In this document: in pieces, positions 22,468 through 31,599 of the stretch
How the letters are laid out: each line of letters begins with the position of its first letter
How positions within the stretch are numbered: the first letter of the stretch is position 1
Source of the DNA: Enterococcaceae bacterium OF42-14pH9A
Lineage (GTDB): Bacteria; Bacillota; Bacilli; Lactobacillales; Enterococcaceae
Reading direction: 5' to 3'
NCBI GenBank assembly: GCA_027692465.1
Contig: JAQEYU010000005.1
Coordinates: 52,766 to 116,765, forward strand
DNA: 64,000 nt
Program-made: the position numbers and the translations under genes
The notes under the pieces: model-generated
Databases searched by the model: none
The model's input: only the letters and a program-made list of their open reading frames with translations
Told to the model about the DNA's origin: nothing

Positions 22468-24234
22468 ATGACTCTGCCCTTACCGGTTATTCATAAAATT
22501 CCGTTTTCAAGAAAAGAGATTGCGAAAATTGAGCAGGAACTTTCTGATGATGAAGCGAAGAAATATCTGGTTACGTATCCAACGGTCTATGTGGTCAATG
22601 ATAAAGCGGCTGACAAATACAGTGTCTATATTGGGGAGACTGCTAATATCAAGCGGCGAACGATGGAGCATTTGACTAATGATCCTGCGACTAGAGAAGA
22701 TTGGAGAGCGTTTGAAGCGTCCAAGACATCTGAAATGTTCATTATCGGCCATGAGCATTTTAACAAGTCATTGACTCTGGATATCGAAAATCGACTAATG
22801 CATTACATGAGCAGTGTTCCGAATGTTTCCAAAGTCACAAATCGCCGGATCAATCAACAATTGGATTATTACACGGCTAACGAAATGGAAAAGATATTTG
22901 AAAAAATATGGCATGAACTCCACCGTGAGAATGTCAATCTTTTTCCTGTGGCACACGCAGTTCGCGAAAGTGCACTGTTCAAAGCCTCTCCCTTTCATAA
23001 ACTGACAGAGGAACAATTGTGGGCCAGTGATCAGATTATTCAAAAAATCGAGGAAGCACTTAATCGTGGAACAGAGGGGCAGCTGATTTTAGTCGATGGG
23101 GAAGCCGGATCGGGAAAAACAGTCTTGATGAGCAGTCTGTTTTACGAATTGGACCAACTATCCAAAGCTGAATCAGAAAATGTTGTTTTAAGGGGGACCA
23201 CGCATTATCTGCTGGTAAACCACGAGCAACAATTGACAGTCTATTCACAGCTTGCACAAAAGCTTGGAATCACCAATGGGAGGCAACAAAAGCTGGTTGC
23301 AAAACCTACAAGTTTCATCAATTCTCAAGATGAGGACAATAAGGTCGATGTTGTGATAATTGATGAAGCTCATTTATTGTGGACACAGGGAAAACAATCA
23401 TATCGCGGTACAAACCAATTGGAAGATATACTGAAGCGGGCTCGGGTAGTCGTAGCAGTATTTGATAAACATCAAATCTTATCGCGAGAACAATACTTGG
23501 ATGAGGAACAGCAGAATGATTTGATTCATAGGGCAAACCTCAACGGAGCATATATCCGATTGAAAAATCAGCTACGGATTAATGCCAGCCAAGCGACAAT
23601 CGACTGGATCAGGAATCTGATAGACAAGCAGCAGGTCGATGTGATTCCTCATGATGACAGCTATGATTTACAAATCGTTGATTCTCCTGCAGAACTGCAA
23701 CGAATGATTGAGGAGCGGGCTGCCGACGAAAAAAACGGTATCTCGCGAATGCTTGCAACTTTTGACTGGGAATATGTCGATAACCGCAGACCTCATAATA
23801 ATCCGGAGCAAACCTGGGATGTCGTAATCGGTGATTGGCGAGTTCCTTGGAATCTGCAGATCGAAGCTACAAATACACAGAAACGTGAAAATCGTGGGAA
23901 AGCCTGGGCTGAGCAGAAACAGACTGTCGGAGAAGTAGGGTCTACTTTTACAATCCAGGGCTTTGATTTGAATTATGCGGGTGTAATCCTCGGTCCTTCT
24001 GTTATCTATCGCAACGGAAAAATCTGCTTTGATCGGACAGCCAGCAAGAATAGAAAAGCCACCCAGCAACGGACTTTAAAAGATGGCAGTAAGAAAGTTT
24101 TATCAGATGAACTGTTGCGAAATGAACTGAATGTTTTGCTGACTCGGGGGGTGAATGGGCTTTATATTTATACCGTTGATGAACAGCTGCAGCAGGTGCT
24201 GACTTCTATGATGGAAAACAGAAGGAGCTTTTAA
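22468..24234 (+). CDS. GIY-YIG nuclease fused to DUF2075 P-loop ATPase
   Basis: Cytoplasmic protein of 588 residues; ATG 22468 is preferred because GAGGTG lies 9 bases upstream. The N-terminal GIY-YIG nuclease-like domain (about 39-115) shows YVV ... YSVYIGETANIKRR. The DUF2075 domain has Walker A GEAGSGKT (211-218), Walker B VVIIDEAH (Asp299-Glu300) and later helicase-like elements (LKNQLRINASQATIDW; TIQGFDLNYAGVILG; LLTRGVNGLYIYT). The architecture suggests an ATP-driven nucleic-acid enzyme cutting DNA or RNA, typical of scattered, laterally moved genes that may act against phage. The base composition is more AT-rich than both neighbours. Confidence 0.75.
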   Translation: MTLPLPVIHKIPFSRKEIAKIEQELSDDEAKKYLVTYPTVYVVNDKAADKYSVYIGETANIKRRTMEHLTNDPATREDWRAFEASKTSEMFIIGHEHFNKSLTLDIENRLMHYMSSVPNVSKVTNRRINQQLDYYTANEMEKIFEKIWHELHRENVNLFPVAHAVRESALFKASPFHKLTEEQLWASDQIIQKIEEALNRGTEGQLILVDGEAGSGKTVLMSSLFYELDQLSKAESENVVLRGTTHYLLVNHEQQLTVYSQLAQKLGITNGRQQKLVAKPTSFINSQDEDNKVDVVIIDEAHLLWTQGKQSYRGTNQLEDILKRARVVVAVFDKHQILSREQYLDEEQQNDLIHRANLNGAYIRLKNQLRINASQATIDWIRNLIDKQQVDVIPHDDSYDLQIVDSPAELQRMIEERAADEKNGISRMLATFDWEYVDNRRPHNNPEQTWDVVIGDWRVPWNLQIEATNTQKRENRGKAWAEQKQTVGEVGSTFTIQGFDLNYAGVILGPSVIYRNGKICFDRTASKNRKATQQRTLKDGSKKVLSDELLRNELNVLLTRGVNGLYIYTVDEQLQQVLTSMMENRRSF

Positions 24235-24313
24235 AACGCAGAGGATAAACGTATTTCTCTTGATTTCGATAAATGATCCTGAAAAATCCGGATTTCGCCG
24301 AGAGCTTATTCTT

Positions 24314-25297
24314 TTAGCCCCCCCGCCGAAACCTCCCTGGTGTCACTCGATTTTTCTCCCTGAAGACCTGCACAAAGCGGCTGGCGCTGGCGAAGCCCAC
24401 GGCGCCGGCGATATCTTGTACCGAGAGCTCCCGATGGTTCATCAGGAGCTCTTTTGCTTTATTCAGGCGCAGGTCCAGCAGGTATTGCTGGGTGGTCTTG
24501 CCGGTGAAGCGGCGAAAGAGGCGGGTCAGGTATTGTGGTGAGATGAAAAGGGCGGCAGCCAGGCTGTCGACGGTCAAGTCGTCACCGAATGCAGTCTCCA
24601 TATGTTCGATGGTGGGCAAGACGAACTGTTGGAAGAGAGGGTGGCTGGTTGCCAGCTGGTTTTCATAACCCTTAGACAGATACATCAAAAAGCGGTAGCA
24701 GTCAGCCGAAGCCTGGGCCGGGTCCAATGTCCGGTTGTTGAGATCGGTGACAGCCGCATCGATCCAGCGGGAAAAGGAGAAGTCCTGCGCATCAGCAGAG
24801 AAGATCACCCGATTGGTACCGAGGATTTCGGGAAAGTGGTCTTCCAGTGAGCCGTTGAAGGTGACAAAGCGGGTCAGCCAACTGCCGTGTGCCATGGTTT
24901 CGGATTGGATTGCAGTTTGGCCGGAGGTGTCGGCATCGCTTGTTGTGCTGTTGGCTGCGGGCTCTGAGTTCAGCGGTGCTTCATTACGATCGGAGCGGAT
25001 GCCGTACTCGTTCAACAGCGGCGGAATCCGGGGGTGACCAGTGCCTGTGCCGGTCTTTTTTTCTTCATCGGCGAAATAAGCATGAGGGGTATAGGGGGGC
25101 AGCAGGACGCCTTCGCCTTCCCGCAGCGTTACCAGCTGTCCGTCCACCTGCACCTGTCCCTGTCCTCGTTCGGTCTGAAGCCAATGGTAGTGGGAATAGC
25201 CCTGCTTGCGGGAGACGCTCTCCTGGCCCCAGTGATTTCCGATGGATTCCAAAGAGAAGGGGAGGCTTTCGCTGATGGGTTGAAAATAGATTGGCAT
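24314..25297 (-). CDS. AraC-family transcriptional regulator
   Basis: Protein of 327 residues. The N-terminal cupin-like sensor (about 1-90, VDGQLVTLREGEGVLLPPYTPHAYF) and a long linker are followed by a C-terminal double helix-turn-helix (about 225-325: LAAALFISPQYLTRLFRRFTGKTTQQYLLDLRLNKAKELL ... ASRFVQVFREKNRVTPGRFRR). It is divergent from the beta-galactosidase genes and so probably activates them in response to a sugar. The linker (about 95-135) is unusually rich in Thr, Ser and Asp. The gene is GC-rich. Confidence 0.85.
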   Translation of the reverse strand: MPIYFQPISESLPFSLESIGNHWGQESVSRKQGYSHYHWLQTERGQGQVQVDGQLVTLREGEGVLLPPYTPHAYFADEEKKTGTGTGHPRIPPLLNEYGIRSDRNEAPLNSEPAANSTTSDADTSGQTAIQSETMAHGSWLTRFVTFNGSLEDHFPEILGTNRVIFSADAQDFSFSRWIDAAVTDLNNRTLDPAQASADCYRFLMYLSKGYENQLATSHPLFQQFVLPTIEHMETAFGDDLTVDSLAAALFISPQYLTRLFRRFTGKTTQQYLLDLRLNKAKELLMNHRELSVQDIAGAVGFASASRFVQVFREKNRVTPGRFRRGG

Positions 25298-25524
25298 TTC
25301 CGGACACCTCTTGTTTCGATTTCTTATATTTTTTGTTTGTGGAATCTATACTAACATGCGGCGCCAGCGTTTACAATAAGGGTGTCAAAGGGGCTGCTTC
25401 TATTATTGAATGGCAATGCCGATGAAGCTTTCCCAGACCAAAAATTTACATAATCACGGTGTTCGTTTCCGGGAAATATTGGCATTCACAGAGGAAACGG
25501 CATCAATGAAAAGGAGACTACACC

Positions 25525-27510
25525 ATGTTCAACCGAATCCTCTATGGGGGCGACTACAATCCGAATCAATGGGAAAAAGAGGTCTGGTCCGAAGACATGC
25601 GGATCTTCAAGCAGGCCAATATCAATTCGGCGACGATCAATGTTTTTTCTTGGGCGAAGATCCAGCCTTCCGAAAATGAATACTATTTCGATGAACTGGA
25701 TGAAGTCATCGATATGCTGTCAAAGGATAACTACGACATCGTACTGGCGACTTCTACTGCAGCTATGCCCGGCTGGATGTACAAAAACTATCCGGAAGTG
25801 GCTCATGTCGACTATGATGGCCGGACCCACAAATTCGGCGGCCGCCACAACAACTGTCCATCCAGTGAGATTTTCCGCAAATACTCTGCCCGGTTGGCGG
25901 GTAAATTGGCGGAACGCTATGGTGACAATCCCAATGTCACCTGCTGGCATATCAATAACGAATACGGCAACTATTGTTACTGCGAAAAATGTGAAAAAGC
26001 CTTCCGTGTCTGGGTGAAAGACAAATACAAGACCATCGCGGCGGTGAACAAAGCCTGGAACATGGAATTCTGGGGCCACACGTTGTACGATTTCGATGAG
26101 ATCGTCGTGCCGAATGCGTTATCTGAAGGGATCGGGTACGATAAGACGGCATTTGCCGGTATTTCGATCGACTATTGCCGTTTCATGTCGGATTCCCGCC
26201 TGGAGACCTTCAAGCTGGAAAAAGCAGCCATTCGGGCCCACGATCCCAAAACAGCTATCACCACCAATCTGATGGGCACCTATAAAGGCTTGGATTATTT
26301 CAAATGGGCCAAGGAGCTGGATATCGTTTCCTGGGACAACTACCCGGCTTACGATACGCCGTGGAGTCAGGTGGCCATGACCCACGATTTGATGCGCGGG
26401 GTCAAAGACCAACAGCCATTTATGCTGATGGAACAAACACCGTCCCAACAAAACTGGCAAGCTTACAACTCTTTGAAGAAACCGGGCCAAATGCGGGCAC
26501 AAAGCTATCAAACCATTGCTCACGGGGCAGACACAATCCAGTTCTTCCAATTGCGCCGCAGTGTCGGTGCGTGTGAAAAATTCCACGGTGCGGTGATCGA
26601 GCACGTGGGCACTGAAAATACGCGGGTCTTCCGGGAAACGGCGGAGTTGGGGGAAGAATTGACCCGTTTGTCCGAGATCATCGGTGCGACTGCGCCGTCT
26701 GAAGTGGGGATGATCTTCGACTGGGACAACTACTGGGCATTGGAATACACCAGCGGACCTTCCGTCGATCTGAAATACGTGGATCAGATCCACAAATACT
26801 ATCGTTATTTCTACGATCAAAATATCTCTGTGGATATGGTGGGAGTGGACGCCGACTTCTCCCAATACAAAGTAATCGTGGCACCGGTCTTGTACATGGT
26901 CAAAGAGGGAATGGCGGAAGCACTGCAAGCCTTCGTGGCAGCTGGCGGCACCTTGATTACCGGCTTCATGAGCGGGATTGTGGATCAATCCGACAATGTG
27001 CATTTGGGCGGCTACCCGGGACCATTGCGGGAAATGTGCGGAATCTGGGCCGAAGAGATCGATGCCTTGGCGCCGGAACAAAGCAACACCGTGAAATTCA
27101 GCGACGGCACAGAAGGGACTGCCCATTTGCTGTGTGACATCCTCCACTTGGAAGGGGCCGAAAGTCTGGCAGAATACACCAGCAACTTTTATGCAGGTTC
27201 GCCGGCGGTTACCAAAAATACATTCGGCAAAGGAACGGTCTATTATGTGGGGACCGAACTGGAACCGGTATTGTTGGACAAAGTTTTGGCGGATGCTGCC
27301 GCTGACGTAGCACCGGTCTTGGATGAAGCAACGAAACTGGAGATTGCTGTGCGGGAAAAAGACGGCCAACGCTATTATTTCATCATGAATTTCACGGATG
27401 AAGCTCTGCCATTGCCGACAGCTTTTATCGGCCAGACAGATCTGTTGAAAGGTGACGTACTGGCAGCTCATGATTTGGAAAAATACGCCACTTATCTGGT
27501 GAAAATGTAA
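25525..27510 (+). CDS. Beta-galactosidase, GH42
   Basis: Glycoside hydrolase of 661 residues. The TIM-barrel domain carries the acid/base Glu146 (HINNEYG) and the nucleophile Glu303 (LMEQTPSQQNW). The zinc-site cysteines YCYCEKC at about 149-155 and Cys113 (NNCPSS) are present. A trimerization/glutamine-amidotransferase-like domain (about 390-590) and a C-terminal beta domain follow. No signal peptide, so it acts on imported galactosides. The start after AAAGGAG is clear. It is followed after 98 bases by a GH35 enzyme, suggesting an operon for beta-galactosides under the divergent AraC regulator. Confidence 0.93.
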   Translation: MFNRILYGGDYNPNQWEKEVWSEDMRIFKQANINSATINVFSWAKIQPSENEYYFDELDEVIDMLSKDNYDIVLATSTAAMPGWMYKNYPEVAHVDYDGRTHKFGGRHNNCPSSEIFRKYSARLAGKLAERYGDNPNVTCWHINNEYGNYCYCEKCEKAFRVWVKDKYKTIAAVNKAWNMEFWGHTLYDFDEIVVPNALSEGIGYDKTAFAGISIDYCRFMSDSRLETFKLEKAAIRAHDPKTAITTNLMGTYKGLDYFKWAKELDIVSWDNYPAYDTPWSQVAMTHDLMRGVKDQQPFMLMEQTPSQQNWQAYNSLKKPGQMRAQSYQTIAHGADTIQFFQLRRSVGACEKFHGAVIEHVGTENTRVFRETAELGEELTRLSEIIGATAPSEVGMIFDWDNYWALEYTSGPSVDLKYVDQIHKYYRYFYDQNISVDMVGVDADFSQYKVIVAPVLYMVKEGMAEALQAFVAAGGTLITGFMSGIVDQSDNVHLGGYPGPLREMCGIWAEEIDALAPEQSNTVKFSDGTEGTAHLLCDILHLEGAESLAEYTSNFYAGSPAVTKNTFGKGTVYYVGTELEPVLLDKVLADAAADVAPVLDEATKLEIAVREKDGQRYYFIMNFTDEALPLPTAFIGQTDLLKGDVLAAHDLEKYATYLVKM

Positions 27511-27523
27511 GCTGTGATAACGA

Positions 27524-27555
27524 TTCGTGAAAGGGGCGTAACTGCCTCTTTCATT
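27524..27555 (+). terminator. Hairpin between the two beta-galactosidase genes
   Basis: GAAAGGGGC and GCCTCTTTC pair around a 6-base loop, followed only by CATT. It may stabilise or partially terminate the upstream transcript. Confidence 0.35.
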
Positions 27556-27608
27556 ATGAAAAAAGCCGGCGGGTGTCGGCTACATAAGATGCAGGAGGAA
27601 CAAAGAGG

Positions 27609-29354
27609 ATGAGTTTTGAAATCAAAGATGATTTTTATCTGGAAGGCAAGCCTTTCAAAGTAATCAGCGGGTCGATCCATTATTTCCGCGTGGTGCCGGA
27701 ATACTGGCGGGACCGTTTGGAAAAGTTGCGGTTGATGGGCTGTAATACAGTGGAGACGTATGTCGCTTGGAACAAACACGAACCCAACGAGGGGGAATAC
27801 GATTTTTCCGGCGGGAATGATTTGCGCCGTTTTATTCAGATTGCTCAGGAAGTGGGTCTGTATGTGATCTTGCGCCCGGCGCCGTATATCTGCGCGGAGT
27901 GGGAGTTTGGCGGTCTGCCTTATTGGCTGTTGCAGGATTCGAAGATGAAACTGCGCTTTTCTTACCCGCCTTTCATGGAAAAAATCGACCGCTATTTCGA
28001 TCAGCTGTTGCCACAGGTGACGGATCTGCAGATCACGCAGGGCGGCCCGATCATTATGATGCAGGTGGAAAATGAGTATGGCGGTTATGCCAATGACAAG
28101 AATTATCTGCGTCAGATGGCGCAAATGATGATCGACAAAGGTGTGAATGTGCCATTGGTGACGTCCGATGGTCCTTGGCACGATATGCTGGACAACGGTT
28201 CAATTCCGGAGCTGGCGCTGCCGACGATCAACTGTGGTTCCAAGATCAAAGAATGGTTCCAGCGTCTGCGGGAATTCCACGGAGAAAAGAAACCACTGAT
28301 GGTGATGGAATTTTGGATCGGCTGGTTTGATGCCTGGGGAGATGAGCATCACCACACGACTTCCGTAGAAGAGGCAGCCAACGAATTGAAAGATATTCTG
28401 GCAGAGGGCAATGTGAATATTTACATGTTCCACGGCGGCACCAACTTCGGCTTTACTTCCGGCGCGAATTATTACGAAAAACTGGCGCCGGATGTGACCA
28501 GCTATGACTACGACGCCTTGTTGACAGAATGGGGCGAGATTACACCGAAATACGAAGCCTTTAAAGAGATTATCGCGCAATATGCGGAAATCCCGGAATT
28601 TGAACTTTCTACCAAGATCCTGAAAAAAGCGTATGGTCCAGTGAAAGCCAAAGAGCGGGTCTCCTTGTTCAGCACACTGGATGAATTGGCGGAGGCTGTC
28701 CACAGTCCCTATCCTTTGACGATGGAAGACTTGAATCAGGCGTACGGCTATGTCTATTACAAGAGCAATATCGGCGGCGCCCGTCATATCGAAGACTTCC
28801 GCCTGATTTCCTGTATGGACCGGGCCAATATCTTCGTCAATGATCAGCTGCTGCTGACACAATACGATCAGGAAATCGGTGTGCAGCAGGCGTTTGATCT
28901 GACTGCTGCAACCAATGAACTGGGAATCCTGGTGGAAAACATGGGCCGGGTGAATTACTCGGTCAAAATGAACCACCAGCACAAAGGGATCAAAGACGGC
29001 GTGATCATAAACGGTGCTTACCAATCGGAATGGGAGATGTACGGTCTGCCAATGGATAATCTGGACCGAATCGATTTCAGTGGTGCTTACGCAGAGGGCC
29101 AGCCAAGCTTTACCCTCTTTGAGCTGGTAGTCGATGAAGTCGGCGATACCTTTATCGAGCTTGCCGGTTGGGGCAAAGGCTTCGTGACAGTCAACGGCTT
29201 CAATCTGGGACGATTCTGGGAAGCCGGACCACAAAAACGCTTGTATGTACCGGGACCGGTCTTGAAAGCCGGAACCAATGAGATCATCGTCTTCGAATCA
29301 GACGGCAAAGTCGGCGAGTCAATCGTCTTTTCCGATCAGCCGGATCTGGGCTGA
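27609..29354 (+). CDS. Beta-galactosidase, GH35
   Basis: Glycoside hydrolase of 581 residues, cytoplasmic (no signal peptide). The barrel starts LEGKPFKVISGSIHYFRV. The acid/base is Glu156 (QVENEYGG) and the nucleophile Glu234 (VMEFWIGWFDAWG). Family-typical PAPYICAEWEFGGLP and FHGGTNFGF are present, followed by two beta-sandwich domains (about 390-580). A ribosome site GGAGGAA lies 8 bases upstream. Together with GH42 it gives two differently specific enzymes for beta-linked galactosides. Confidence 0.93.
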   Translation: MSFEIKDDFYLEGKPFKVISGSIHYFRVVPEYWRDRLEKLRLMGCNTVETYVAWNKHEPNEGEYDFSGGNDLRRFIQIAQEVGLYVILRPAPYICAEWEFGGLPYWLLQDSKMKLRFSYPPFMEKIDRYFDQLLPQVTDLQITQGGPIIMMQVENEYGGYANDKNYLRQMAQMMIDKGVNVPLVTSDGPWHDMLDNGSIPELALPTINCGSKIKEWFQRLREFHGEKKPLMVMEFWIGWFDAWGDEHHHTTSVEEAANELKDILAEGNVNIYMFHGGTNFGFTSGANYYEKLAPDVTSYDYDALLTEWGEITPKYEAFKEIIAQYAEIPEFELSTKILKKAYGPVKAKERVSLFSTLDELAEAVHSPYPLTMEDLNQAYGYVYYKSNIGGARHIEDFRLISCMDRANIFVNDQLLLTQYDQEIGVQQAFDLTAATNELGILVENMGRVNYSVKMNHQHKGIKDGVIINGAYQSEWEMYGLPMDNLDRIDFSGAYAEGQPSFTLFELVVDEVGDTFIELAGWGKGFVTVNGFNLGRFWEAGPQKRLYVPGPVLKAGTNEIIVFESDGKVGESIVFSDQPDLG

Positions 29355-29578
29355 AGCGACATAGCAGTAAATGAGTAAGAAGGGCAGTAGTGAAGCCTAA
29401 ACCGGCGGCACGGGCAGGCTTCTTATTCAGAGCGGGCCTACTGTCGATTACAATGAGCGGGCTGCTCGGTTTGTGGCGATATTTCTAGATCGGACCGCGT
29501 TTTATTGGTGCCTCTGAGTTGACCGCTTTTCTCAATCATGCTACAGTGTGACCAACACTAGGAGAGCGAGGGATCCTG

Positions 29579-29599
29579 ATGATCGATATCACCAAGTAA
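29579..29599 (+). CDS. Six-residue leader peptide MIDITK
   Basis: ATG at 29579 is preceded by AGGAGAGCGAGGG and the frame ends at TAA 29597. It lies about 190 bases upstream of an intrinsic terminator. Such mini-frames sense drug-stalled ribosomes in front of ABC-F and erm genes. The assignment rests on position and ribosome site only. Confidence 0.5.
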   Translation: MIDITK

Positions 29600-29784
29600 G
29601 GCAAAAGCTGCATTCAGACTGTACCGTGAGCAAGTTGACGGGAGCAGTGTGCAGATTTTCGCAAGAACCGGTGATAAGAGACGATCTCATCAGATCCGTT
29701 GCACAAGACGCAGAAAAACGCAAGTCTGTCAGGCTGCTTTTTTCGGTAACTCTTTCTTTGTCTTGGCCTGCAATATTGACTTGA

Positions 29785-29837
29785 TGACCAGTCCACCCGG
29801 TTTTGTGAAAATAACCGAGGCGGGACTGGTTTTTTGT
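29785..29837 (+). terminator. Attenuator terminator upstream of the ABC-F gene
   Basis: ACCAGTCC(AC)CCGGTT pairs with AACCG(AGGC)GGGACTGGT, followed by TTTTT. It lies about 130 bases before the gene start, so transcription must read through it for expression. Confidence 0.75.
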
Positions 29838-29968
29838 GTACCGAAAATGTCCGCAAATGCTGTAAAGCGAGCGGCGACAACAGCAGGATTGCTGCCTGTT
29901 ACCAAGAGAATCAGCCACTTCGCCTCTGTCTTCCCCTGTCTGAACAGGGACGAGGAAGTGAAAAAGCT

Positions 29969-31480
29969 ATGACAGCTATTAAAATTGAAAATCTGACTTT
30001 TGGTTATGATCGAATGGGTAGTCTATTGTTCGCCGATGCCCAGCTGGTGGTCGACCTCCGCTGGAAACTGGGTTTGGTGGGGCGCAACGGCCGTGGCAAG
30101 ACAACTTTTCTGAAACTTTTGCAAGAAGAATTGCCGTTTCAAGGGCGGATCACCGGGCAGCAGGACTTTGACTATTTCCCCCAGAAAGTTGCAGATCCTG
30201 AGGAAATCACTTTTTATGCACTGAGTGAGATCCGGGAAGTTGAACAGTGGCAGCTGGAAAGAGAACTGAATTTACTGTCTTGTGATCCGGAAGTCTTGTG
30301 GCGGCCGTTTGCAACGCTTTCCGGCGGGGAACAGACCAAGGTGTTGTTGGCGCTTATGTTCACCGGGGAAGGGGGCTTTCCATTGATCGATGAGCCCACT
30401 AATCATCTGGATATCACCGGGCGCAAGCAGGTTGCCGAGTATTTGCGCCGCCAGCAGTCCGGCTATATCCTGGTCAGTCATGATCGGGAGTTTCTGGATG
30501 AAGCAACGAATCACACGCTGGCCATCGAAAAGAGCCGTCTGGTTTTGTATCAGGGCAATTTCTCCACCTATGAAGAAGAAAAAGCCCGCCAGGATGCCTT
30601 TGAAGAGGCGCAAAATCGCAAGTTGAAAAAAGAAATCAGCCGACTGCAGCAGACTGCCGTCGAAAAAGCCGAATGGTCTCGCAACCGGGAAGGGGACAAA
30701 CATAATCCTTCCCGCGGTTTCATTGATACCGAGGATCGGCGCAAGAGTCCCGGTGCAATCGGTGCCGATGCGGCGCGAATGATGAAGCGTTCCAAGGCGA
30801 TCTTGCAGCGGGTAGAAAGTCAAATCACGGAAAAAGCCGGGCTTCTGAAAAATATTGAACAGGTGGATCAGCTGAAAATGTGCTATGAACCGGGGCATCA
30901 GCGGCGTTTGCTGCAGGTTGAGGAGCTGAGCCTGGGCTATCCCGGCAATCGGGATTTGTTCAGTGGAATTTCCTTTGAACTCCTGCAGGGAGAGTGCCTG
31001 GCGATTACCGGTGCAAACGGCAGTGGAAAAAGTTCGCTTTTGCAGGCGGTGCTGGGAGAATTTCCCGGCGAAATCCGGCAGGGAAGCCTGCTGCTGCCAC
31101 AGGGAATAGTGATCAGTCGGGTCCGACAGAACTATGAGGACAATCAGGGGACCTTGGCGGAATTTGCTGAGTTGGAAGGTCTGGATTATCCGCAATTTTT
31201 GAATAATCTGCGGAAACTGGGAATGGAGCGCAATATTTTTGAAAATGACATTCGCCAGATGAGCATGGGGCAGCAAAAAAAGGTGGAATTGGCTAAATCT
31301 TTGTCGCAAAAAGCACAGCTGTTTATTTGGGATGAGCCGCTGAACTACCTGGATGTCTTCAATCAAGAACAGATCCGGCAGCTGCTTTTAGCAGTGAAGC
31401 CCGCTGTGATCCTGATTGAACATGACCATCATTTTGTCACCACGGTCGCAGACAAGATCATCCAGTTAGGAAAACCATGA
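29969..31480 (+). CDS. Lsa-type ABC-F ribosomal protection protein
   Basis: Two-ATPase soluble protein of 503 residues; ATG 29969 follows GAGGAAG, and the longer upstream frame runs into the attenuator. First ATPase: GRNGRGKTT (about 37-45), LSGGEQTK (about 117), IDEPTNHLD. Interdomain linker (about 200-290): KKEISRLQQTAVEKAEWSRNREGDK. Second ATPase: GANGSGKSS (about 349), MSMGQQKK (about 431), WDEPLNYLDVFNQEQ. The last motif and WRPFATLSGGE are characteristic of Lsa proteins, which displace lincosamide, streptogramin A and pleuromutilin drugs from the ribosome. It appears to be an intrinsic chromosomal member; its resistance spectrum cannot be read from sequence. Confidence 0.88.
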   Translation: MTAIKIENLTFGYDRMGSLLFADAQLVVDLRWKLGLVGRNGRGKTTFLKLLQEELPFQGRITGQQDFDYFPQKVADPEEITFYALSEIREVEQWQLERELNLLSCDPEVLWRPFATLSGGEQTKVLLALMFTGEGGFPLIDEPTNHLDITGRKQVAEYLRRQQSGYILVSHDREFLDEATNHTLAIEKSRLVLYQGNFSTYEEEKARQDAFEEAQNRKLKKEISRLQQTAVEKAEWSRNREGDKHNPSRGFIDTEDRRKSPGAIGADAARMMKRSKAILQRVESQITEKAGLLKNIEQVDQLKMCYEPGHQRRLLQVEELSLGYPGNRDLFSGISFELLQGECLAITGANGSGKSSLLQAVLGEFPGEIRQGSLLLPQGIVISRVRQNYEDNQGTLAEFAELEGLDYPQFLNNLRKLGMERNIFENDIRQMSMGQQKKVELAKSLSQKAQLFIWDEPLNYLDVFNQEQIRQLLLAVKPAVILIEHDHHFVTTVADKIIQLGKP

Positions 31481-31511
31481 AGCAAAGAAAAGCAGCCATC
31501 CTTTTCTGAAA

Positions 31512-31561
31512 CCAAAAACTTCCGAAAGCAGCAGTGAGCGGCCGCTTCCGGAAGTTTTTGA
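31512..31561. terminator. Bidirectional terminator
   Basis: AAAAACTTCCG and CGGAAGTTTTT flank a 24-base loop between the convergent ABC-F and permease genes. Confidence 0.8.
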
Positions 31562-31599
31562 TTTATGGGATGATTGGGGCTGCCTGCGAGGGCTGTGCG

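Larger units (their letters stand above)
29355..29968 (+). promoter_or_regulatory. Long leader of the ABC-F gene (probable attenuator)
   Basis: About 600 bases without a normal gene. It carries a 6-codon leader frame with a good ribosome site (29579), a hairpin near 29720-29745 (AAAAACGCA pairing with TGCTTTTTT) and a strong terminator (29787-29836) well before the ABC-F start at 29969. This layout is known for antibiotic-inducible ABC-F genes, where a stalled ribosome on the leader prevents termination. Confidence 0.6.

Noticed and set aside
26119..27471. Antisense frame of 450 codons opposite the GH42 gene
   Set aside because: Rich in His, Arg and Cys, no start signal, and fully opposite a well-recognised enzyme.
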